Origin: Myxococcales bacterium
GTDB lineage: Bacteria > Myxococcota_A > Polyangia > Fen-1088
DNA: 5,995 nucleotides
Direction: 5' to 3'
Assembly (NCBI GenBank): GCA_003161835.1
Contig: PMNO01000490.1
Span: 3,473 to 9,467, forward strand
Shown here: positions 1-4,914 of the stretch, in pieces
Layout: the number at the start of each line of letters is the position of its first letter
Position numbering within the stretch: the first letter of the stretch is position 1
Position numbers and translations under genes: made by a program
The notes under the pieces: model-generated
What the model was told of the DNA's origin: nothing
Databases searched by the model: none
The model's input: only the letters and a program-made list of their open reading frames with translations

Positions 1-200
1 TCGCTCGGAAGGGCACAGGCCAATCCGCATGGTGTGGCGACCCCACGCCCGGCGAGATCAGGTCGCTCGCCTGCACAGGCAAGACCGAGCCACAGAACAC
101 ATCCCACGATGGCTCGGGGAGCGACGCCTCGACAGGACGTGGCCATCGGGTTGCGCCGGTCAAGGAACCAGGGACGCGCGTCGGCCATCTTCCGGATCAT
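1..200 (-). CDS. Putative exported/lipoprotein N-terminus, partial at left edge
   Basis: From the ATG at 200..198 the minus strand stays open to the window edge (66 codons visible), although the other two minus-strand frames meet stops at 199..197 and 162..160. The ATG overlaps the GH16 stop in an ATGA, the same coupling seen at two other junctions here. The product contains a basic then hydrophobic stretch (VAPRAIVGCVLWLGLAC, about residues 26-42) resembling a signal peptide, possibly a lipoprotein one with Cys42, although the lipobox G-L-A-C lacks the usual Leu at -3. A CGLAC motif follows at residues 58-62. An in-frame ATG at 146..144 would give a more typical short n-region (11 residues before the hydrophobic core), so the true start is uncertain; neither start has a clear Shine-Dalgarno, although a G-rich run precedes position 200. 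About two thirds of codons end in G or C. No family is recognised; it could be spurious, but its position and coupling favour a real gene. Confidence 0.5.
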   Translation of the reverse strand, partial: MIRKMADARPWFLDRRNPMATSCRGVAPRAIVGCVLWLGLACAGERPDLAGRGVATPCGLACALPS

Positions 201-1255
201 GGGCCCCCCCCGCGCTGGTAGACGCGCACGTAGTCGACTTCGAAGCGCAATGGAAAAGTGGTACTCGCGGGATCGCCGCCGTTGTCTCCGCCGATGGCCA
301 GATTGAGGATCACGTACATGGGATGGCCGACGTACGGATTCGGCTGCCCGGCGGCCACTGCGTCGCTCACCGCAAAGTGATTGACGAGCTTGCCGTCCAG
401 GGACAGGTCGATGTTCTGTGCGTCCCACTCCATGGCCCAGATGTGGAACTGGCTGGTCCATGCGGATGAACCCAGGCTGGTCAACGTCTGACGGACGCTT
501 GACCATGCGCAGGTGCCCCCCGCGGGCTTGCAGACATTCGCGAGCACGGTGTTCTTGTAGAACTCCATGATGTCCACTTCACCGGACTGGGGCCAGCCGC
601 CGGTTCCGAGTGTCCAGAACGCGGGCCAACTGCCCTGTTCGGTGGGAATGCGAGCGCGCATCTCGAAACGCCCGTAGGTGAACGCGTGCTTTCCCGAGGT
701 GATCATCGACGTCGAGGAGTAGCTGGCGGTCTGAACCACCTCCCGGCGGGCCTCGATGGCGAGGATGCCGCCCTGACAGGAAGCGTTGTTGGGCTGATAG
801 TACTGGAGCTCGTGATTTCGGACGAGTCCGTGCTCGTAGCCCCAGTTCGCGGGGTCGGGGCAGGTTGCCTGGTCGAATTCATCGGCCCAGGTCAGTCGCC
901 AACCGGCGGCGTCGGAGATCCCCGCGTCGGGTGGATCAGCAGAGATGTCGCCGAGCACATCGCGGGCGTTCCCGGAATCGGTGACGAGCGAGTTCACGTC
1001 GAGACCCTCGGCGTCGCGGATGAACGAAGGTCTTGCGTCGTCGCGGTCCCCCATGTCGGGATTCAGGCCGCGCTCGGACGATGAATCGTCCCCACCGCCG
1101 TCACCGACTCCCCCCGCCGCCGTTCCTCGCCCGTCCGGGCCCGTTCGACTACCGTCCGCCCCTGCTCCGTTATCCGCGGTCGACGATCGACAGGCCGTGT
1201 ACGTTCCCAAGCAAAGAAACGCACCAGCCGCCACGCGCGCGCTGAATCGGAACAC
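197..1255 (-). CDS. Secreted GH16 family glycoside hydrolase (beta-glucanase/laminarinase type)
   Basis: A 352-residue enzyme expected to cleave internal beta-glycosidic bonds of a polysaccharide outside the cytoplasm by the retaining mechanism; the substrate cannot be fixed from sequence, though beta-1,3-glucan is the commonest for this type. Residues 1-22 form a signal peptide; the Cys22 context (Y-T-A-C) is a poor lipobox, so lipid anchoring is uncertain. Residues 23-117 are an Asp/Gly-rich linker of low complexity. The GH16 domain covers about 119-347: it begins WRLTWADEF, has the GRFEMRARIP strand (196-204), and carries the beta-bulge catalytic motif GEVDIMEF, giving nucleophile Glu226, Asp228 and acid/base Glu231 (bases 563-580). 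The late strands FHIWAMEWD, LNLAIGG and VDYVRVYQ also match the family. Cys132/Cys160 and Cys242/Cys249 may form disulfides. Start is GTG, chosen because it gives the signal peptide; it has no clear Shine-Dalgarno and lies 3 bases after the upstream stop, in the same frame, so coupled translation is likely. Confidence 0.93.
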   Translation of the reverse strand: MFRFSARVAAGAFLCLGTYTACRSSTADNGAGADGSRTGPDGRGTAAGGVGDGGGDDSSSERGLNPDMGDRDDARPSFIRDAEGLDVNSLVTDSGNARDVLGDISADPPDAGISDAAGWRLTWADEFDQATCPDPANWGYEHGLVRNHELQYYQPNNASCQGGILAIEARREVVQTASYSSTSMITSGKHAFTYGRFEMRARIPTEQGSWPAFWTLGTGGWPQSGEVDIMEFYKNTVLANVCKPAGGTCAWSSVRQTLTSLGSSAWTSQFHIWAMEWDAQNIDLSLDGKLVNHFAVSDAVAAGQPNPYVGHPMYVILNLAIGGDNGGDPASTTFPLRFEVDYVRVYQRGGGP

Positions 1256-1258
1256 CCA

Positions 1259-2095
1259 TCAATGGTATTGCGATTCCGACGAAAAAAGTACCTGCTGCCC
1301 CAACAATCGGAAGGCGCCATTTGGGTAGAGCCGCAGATAGCGGGAGGCCAGAGCACCCGCATCGGAATCATGATGGGTGACCGCGGCCTCGATGGACATG
1401 GCCAAGGCCTCCTCGGCCAAGGCACCGCGCGGGTGGGCACTCAGATAGGAGTTCAACAGCCCACGCGCTCGGACAGGATCCCGGTCCTGACGCAGAGCCC
1501 GCAAGGCCGACGACACGAGCGCTGTATCGTCGGAGCGCAGGCGGCTCGCGGTGTACCGAGGTCGAGCCGAGGGTGTTAAATCGCGGCGCGGTGAAGCGGT
1601 CCCGGCGAGCGCCCCGGCTCCGGCGACGGCCAGTTCCGGTGAGGCTTCCCCGATGCCCCGCACCGGGTGCGCTCGCGAAACAGGCGCGCGCTGAACCACC
1701 GAGATCACACTTTCGGGTGCAGCGGCGATCGCCTCTCGTTTGGGCACGAGCCGCTCGTAGAAGTTGATCGCCCAGGCCGGCCAATGTCCGAGCGCGTTGC
1801 CCGCGATCGCGGTACTTCCGATCAGCGCCGTCAGCACGCTCATCGCGACCAGGGGACTCCACATGCGCCCTGGACGGAGGCGCGCGCGGTGCATCGCGCG
1901 CAGCCAGATTCTCTCTTTTCGTCCTACTGTCGAACGATACGGTTCTGCCGCCCCGAGAAGCGCGAGCGCACGACCTTTCACAGAAGAGCTCGGGTCACCG
2001 TAGCCCGGGGTGTGCAGCCGCAACGGTTCCCGGACATAACAAAGTGAGAGCAATTCCTCACCGAGATCTCCCTCGCTGCTGTCGCCGCCCCTCAT
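1259..2095 (-). CDS. Single-pass membrane protein with TPR-like C-terminal domain
   Basis: A 278-residue protein with no confidently recognised family. Residues 1-75 are hydrophilic and probably cytoplasmic, ending in a strongly basic patch (WLRAMHRARLRPGR). A transmembrane helix spans about 79-100, followed by a Pro/Ala-rich spacer (about 120-185). The C-terminus (about 189-270) has paired helices of the form ALRALRQDRDPVRARGLLNSYL, AEEALAMSIEAA and ASRYLRLYPNGAFR, a TPR/BamD-like pattern. In Myxococcota this architecture is common next to ECF sigma factors, where such proteins are suspected membrane anti-sigma or sensor components; that is family-style inference, and no sigma factor is visible here. 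The ATG at 2095 is preferred over a TTG at 2152 because AGGAG lies 9 bases upstream, whereas the TTG has no spaced ribosome site. It is first in the left block, directly ahead of the GH16 gene, suggesting that it may control or assist that gene. Confidence 0.75.
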   Translation of the reverse strand: MRGGDSSEGDLGEELLSLCYVREPLRLHTPGYGDPSSSVKGRALALLGAAEPYRSTVGRKERIWLRAMHRARLRPGRMWSPLVAMSVLTALIGSTAIAGNALGHWPAWAINFYERLVPKREAIAAAPESVISVVQRAPVSRAHPVRGIGEASPELAVAGAGALAGTASPRRDLTPSARPRYTASRLRSDDTALVSSALRALRQDRDPVRARGLLNSYLSAHPRGALAEEALAMSIEAAVTHHDSDAGALASRYLRLYPNGAFRLLGQQVLFSSESQYH

Positions 2096-2104
2096 TCTCA
2101 CTGG

Positions 2105-2109
2105 CTCCT
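2105..2109 (-). promoter_or_regulatory. Ribosome binding site AGGAG deciding the start of the TM/TPR gene
   Basis: On the minus strand AGGAG is followed by 9 bases and then ATG at 2095..2093. It is the clearest Shine-Dalgarno in the window and is the reason for choosing the 278-residue product over the longer TTG-initiated version. Confidence 0.7.
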
Positions 2110-2160
2110 GTTCCACACTGCCATCAGGGTCGACCGAACCGAGAACCTTCAATCAAAGGG

Positions 2161-2328
2161 GGCGAGTATCCTTTCACGTCCCACGCTTATTGGAAGGATC
2201 GTGGGCGGGCACTCTTTGTGTGTGGCGATAGCGCCTGGCACCTATTCGGCAAGGCGCGTCGGTCGCTGATCCAGTTGCCAGGCGACGGTTTTCTTGGCGG
2301 CGCTCGATCCGCCGCTTGGTACCGGTAA
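2161..2328 (+). pseudogene. Possible remnant of a DUF4038/apiosidase-like (GH140-type) gene N-terminus
   Basis: This plus-strand stretch, in the gap between two minus-strand genes, translates to GGEYPFTSHAYWKD followed by ALFVCGDSAWHLFGKARR, and ends at a TAA just after 2328. From memory, DUF4038 glycoside hydrolases carry near their N-terminus a conserved pattern of the form xGKPFFxxGDTAWxLFxxLxRE; the F-x-x-GD-S-A-W-x-LF-x-K core at about 2215-2253 fits it well, and the preceding Y...DRGRA fits the strand before it. The similarity fades after residue R73 of the frame and the frame closes about 20 codons later, whereas intact family members exceed 400 residues. Codon third positions are about two thirds G/C over the matching part. 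If real, it is a truncated relic of a carbohydrate-active gene beside the GH16 locus; chance resemblance is possible. Confidence 0.3.
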
Positions 2329-2341
2329 AATCTCCACCAAG
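2297..2341. repeat. Two adjacent short inverted repeats in the intergenic gap
   Basis: The first has perfect 6-base arms, GCGGCG at 2297-2302 and CGCCGC at 2310-2315, around a 7-base loop. The second, sharing base 2315, has arms CTTGGT at 2315-2320 and ACCAAG at 2336-2341 around 15 bases. They lie about 30-75 bases past the stop of the right-block lipoprotein gene. Neither is followed by a T-run on the minus strand, so they are not canonical intrinsic terminators; a role in 3'-end stability or as an operator is conceivable but unproven. Confidence 0.3.
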
Positions 2342-2371
2342 ACGCTTCCGGAAAAGGCGGCTGCGCTCCGC

Positions 2372-3373
2372 TTACTGGCCCGCGTAGGTCGCGGCGACCA
2401 TCTTGGCGATCGCCATGTCGCCCGCGGCGGTGAGGTGCGGACCAGTGCCCATGAAATCGGAGCACGCCGCGGCCTCGAACTTGGGGGCGACCTTCACCAG
2501 ATTCGGATTGCGCGCGGCCACGTTGGCCAGTGCCTGATCGACATACGCGGGAATCAGCGTGTTCTCGGCAAGAACCGCGGTGTTTCCGCAGGACTTGTTG
2601 CCGGGACCCCGGATAATCGTCATCAAGACGATCTGTTTGACGTTGGGATACTTGGCCATGATGTTGTCGACGTCCTTCTGAACATTCGCGTCCCAATCGG
2701 CCAGGGTCGCGATGGTCCAGCTCAATGCCACCAGAAGGATTCGATCAGGGCTACTTGCGCTCTGCGCGCAAGGGGAGATCGGTGGTGTCGCCCAAAACGT
2801 ACTGTTCGCGTTGGCCCATTCGTCGATGTACGCGTGCTCCATCCACTTGAGCTGCCAGCGGGCGTCGTCGATCCCGGTCGCCTTTTCGAATCCGGCGGTG
2901 TACCACTGGCTGGTGAGCATCAGGCCCATGACCTGACTGCAAGCGAACTGGGTGGGGCCAGCATCCGAAGACACGCCGGCGTCGGCGACGGGACCAAGGC
3001 CTCCCGTTCCGCTGCTCCCACCAATTCTCGGAGCCCCCGCTTGGCCGCCGGAACCAGTATTCCCGCCCCCCGCTCCCGCCATGGGTTGCCCCCCGGACGC
3101 ACCTCCCGTGCTTGGTCCAGTTGACCCGCCGGTGCCAGACCCACCGGTTGCCGGAACGGCCTGTCCGCCACTCCCGGAGCCTCCCGTCCCCGGGGCGGTT
3201 TGCCCGCCCGTCGCCGAGCCACCTGTTGCCGTTGCCGGCTGTCCCCCGGTTCCGCTACCGCCAGAGCCGTTTCCGCTGGCTCCGCCGCCCGATGAACAGC
3301 TAGCGACCAGCAAGGTCTGGGCGAATAAAGATGCCAGGAGCGACTTCACTCTGACCGGAGCTCGTCCGGTCAC
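2372..3373 (-). CDS. Lipoprotein with Gly-rich linker and possible divergent SGNH-hydrolase-like domain
   Basis: A 333-residue lipoprotein. The n-region MTGRAPVRVK is followed by a hydrophobic core and a consensus lipobox V-A-S-C with Cys26 as the lipidation site. Residues 27-139 are a low-complexity Gly/Ser/Thr/Ala linker built on GGS-x-TGG units, typical of Polyangia surface lipoproteins. The globular part (about 144-333) contains alternating strands and helices (RILLVALSWTIATL, VKQIVLMTII, LVKVAPKFEA) and ends with GTGPHLTAAGD, which resembles the last block of SGNH/GDSL hydrolases. A clear GDS nucleophile block is missing: the equivalent early segment reads MGLMLTSQW, and Thr stands where the Asp of the D-x-x-H motif would be. 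Catalysis is therefore doubtful and the fold assignment is tentative. Four cysteines (145, 202, 262, 304) may form two disulfides. Start GTG at 3373 overlaps the DUF1552 stop as GTGA and has AGG 7 bases upstream; a GTG at 3349 would also leave a usable signal peptide. Confidence 0.8.
   Translation of the reverse strand: MTGRAPVRVKSLLASLFAQTLLVASCSSGGGASGNGSGGSGTGGQPATATGGSATGGQTAPGTGGSGSGGQAVPATGGSGTGGSTGPSTGGASGGQPMAGAGGGNTGSGGQAGAPRIGGSSGTGGLGPVADAGVSSDAGPTQFACSQVMGLMLTSQWYTAGFEKATGIDDARWQLKWMEHAYIDEWANANSTFWATPPISPCAQSASSPDRILLVALSWTIATLADWDANVQKDVDNIMAKYPNVKQIVLMTIIRGPGNKSCGNTAVLAENTLIPAYVDQALANVAARNPNLVKVAPKFEAAACSDFMGTGPHLTAAGDMAIAKMVAATYAGQ
2957..3295 (-). repeat. Low-complexity repeat encoding the Gly/Ser/Thr 'TGG' lipoprotein linker
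   Basis: About 113 codons of imperfect short repeats, mostly of GGS-x-TGG and TGGQ-x type, lie between the lipid-anchored Cys26 and the globular domain. The linker would hold that domain away from the outer membrane. Repeat-number change by slippage is plausible. The complementary strand gives a long Pro-rich open frame that is only a shadow of it. Confidence 0.75.
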
Positions 3374-4914
3374 GCGACAACCTGCGTGATTGGTCCGGTG
3401 AACGATTTGGCATCCTGCAAGAACTTCTCCGTTTTCAAGGTGTCGGTGGTCAGGCCCAGCGCTTTGGCGACGGTCAACCACAGATCATTGTGCGGGCGGC
3501 GGTCGAGGTACAAATATTGACCCCCCTTTATCCCGAGTTTCTGGCCGCCGAAGATGAGCGCGGGCATGGGATAGTACTCGTGCCCGCACGCCGCCACCTC
3601 GGTGACATAGGGAATGATCGTCGAATCGAGCAGATTCCCCCCCGTCGCGTCGGTGCTGGCCTTGAAATCGGCGATGATCGCCGCGGTCTGGGTGTTGTAG
3701 AACTCCTCCACCCGCGACAGGAATTCGACCTCCGGTTTTCGGGACGCGATCGCCGCCCGGGTGTCGGCCGAGTTGACGCGATGGCTGAGCGGGTGATGCA
3801 TGTAGATGGTGCTCGCCTCTCCGGGGTACAGCCCCTGAAATGCGATGTGGTTGACCCCGGGTGACCACTGGAACGTGGCGACTCGCAGAAGATCGCAGAT
3901 GAAGGCGCTCTTGATGACGCCCATGTGGAGCTTTCCGATCTGGCCGTGAAGCACCTCGTCGGAGGCCGTCGCCGTCGGGTTCGCGTAGTCGCGATGGTTG
4001 CCGCCGTCATATTTGCCGCCCACGATGTTCGCCGGCGCTATCGCCACGCATCCAGGCAAGGTGACGGTGCCGTTGGTCAGTTGGGCCGACAACTGGGTTT
4101 CAATCTTCCGAATCGCAGCCGTGTGCAGATCGATCTTCGCACTCTCGCTAGCGGGCGCCAGGGTCTTGATACGCGCGAGTTCTCGCAGGCTGTAGTCCAG
4201 CACGCTCCGCTGCTCTTTCAGGCTACGGATCAGCTGATCGTTCTGCGCGCTGCCGGGCGCCCCACCTCCCCCCGGCATCATGCTGCCAAAGATGCTCGTG
4301 TAGAGCTGCAGCGGACTGAGTTCGGGGAACAGCGGGATGTTTTCCACCCCATTGCCGGCCGTCGCCTGAACGGACCGAGTCGCGTAGTCATACGACAGGC
4401 AACACGTCGACGTTTCCGGGTTGTAGTCGACCCGGCTGTCGGCGATCGCGTTGACGTAGCCCTTGTTGGTTTGCAGGGCCTTGGCGTTCTTCAAGAAGAT
4501 CTGGTCGAACGACGGACCGTCGGCGGGAGTGTCCTGCGCGATCAGCTCGCCGGCGCGCACGAACTTCGTGGCGGTTCCGGTCATCATGATGACCTGCCCT
4601 TTTTGGTGTCCCTCGCCTCCGGGGCCCGGGATTGACTCCAGGGACAGCCCATACAGCGCCACCATGTTGGCGCGTAGGTTGGCCGTCTCGAAGGGCTTGA
4701 GCAGGCGCGACGTCGTGTACGTAGTCCCCGTTCCGGTTGGCTCGAAGTCGGGGCGAATCGTACCGACGGGGTGATGGACCACGAGCAGGCGCGGGGGGGA
4801 CGCGGCTTGCTGCGCGCTCGCGTGCAAGTTTCGCAGCATGGTCTTCAAACCCACGGCCCCACCGACGGAATAGAGAAACGATCGCCGGGCAAATCGGTAG
4901 TTCGAGATACTCAT
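3370..4914 (-). CDS. DUF1552 domain protein with Tat signal
   Basis: A 514-residue member of the DUF1552 family, whose reaction is unknown; it belongs to the planctomycete/myxobacterial exported-protein set and is related in style to DUF1501 proteins. The N-terminus has a twin-arginine motif (A-R10-R11-S-F-L) followed by a Gly/Ala hydrophobic segment, so export in folded form by the Tat system is expected, usual for this family. The domain covers about residues 41-510: it opens with LLVVHHPVGTIRPDFEP, continues through GLSLESIPGPGGEGHQKG, the helical stretch RSVLDYSLRELARI, and CDLLRVATFQWSPG, then has the conserved HHPLSH block (373-378) and CGHEYYPMPALIFGG (443-457). It is slightly longer than most members (about 420-480 residues). 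The ATG at 4914 is chosen over an upstream in-frame start at 5082 because it gives the Tat peptide directly and overlaps the upstream stop as ATGA; GGGTGG nearby is a weak ribosome site. It forms the recurrent pair with the DUF1592 gene. Confidence 0.92.
   Translation of the reverse strand: MSISNYRFARRSFLYSVGGAVGLKTMLRNLHASAQQAASPPRLLVVHHPVGTIRPDFEPTGTGTTYTTSRLLKPFETANLRANMVALYGLSLESIPGPGGEGHQKGQVIMMTGTATKFVRAGELIAQDTPADGPSFDQIFLKNAKALQTNKGYVNAIADSRVDYNPETSTCCLSYDYATRSVQATAGNGVENIPLFPELSPLQLYTSIFGSMMPGGGGAPGSAQNDQLIRSLKEQRSVLDYSLRELARIKTLAPASESAKIDLHTAAIRKIETQLSAQLTNGTVTLPGCVAIAPANIVGGKYDGGNHRDYANPTATASDEVLHGQIGKLHMGVIKSAFICDLLRVATFQWSPGVNHIAFQGLYPGEASTIYMHHPLSHRVNSADTRAAIASRKPEVEFLSRVEEFYNTQTAAIIADFKASTDATGGNLLDSTIIPYVTEVAACGHEYYPMPALIFGGQKLGIKGGQYLYLDRRPHNDLWLTVAKALGLTTDTLKTEKFLQDAKSFTGPITQVVA

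Larger units (their letters stand above)
2096..2371. other. Intergenic gap separating the two minus-strand gene blocks
   Basis: This 276-base gap is the only real gap between minus-strand genes. It must hold the end of the right-block transcript, the promoter of the left block, or both. Directly after the lipoprotein stop the minus strand reads a short GCGG/CCGC stem followed by CTTTT, which is too weak to call a terminator. No convincing -35/-10 pair was found; GATACT around 2166-2171 (minus strand) is at best a weak -10-like hexamer. The plus strand contains a possible DUF4038-like gene remnant, and two inverted repeats lie at 2297-2341. Confidence 0.5.

Noticed and set aside
51..71. Inverted repeat GGCGAG / CTCGCC with a 9-base loop as a terminator after GH16
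   Set aside because: No T-run follows on the minus strand and it lies inside the open frame that starts at 200, so it is more likely chance within coding sequence.
2096..2152. TTG start at 2152 adding 19 residues to the TM/TPR protein
   Set aside because: No well-spaced ribosome site precedes it, while the ATG at 2095 has AGGAG at 9 bases.
2294..3124. 276-codon plus-strand open frame
   Set aside because: It lies antisense to the lipoprotein gene, shows no recognisable domain or signal, and is expected from high GC content.
2952..3389. Long plus-strand Pro-rich open frame (PPVPDPPVAG-type repeats)
   Set aside because: It is the exact antisense of the Gly-rich lipoprotein linker; the minus strand has the lipobox, overlap and globular domain, so the plus frame is a composition shadow.
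3925..4635. 236-codon plus-strand open frame
   Set aside because: It is antisense to the DUF1552 domain, whose conserved blocks lie on the minus strand over the same bases.
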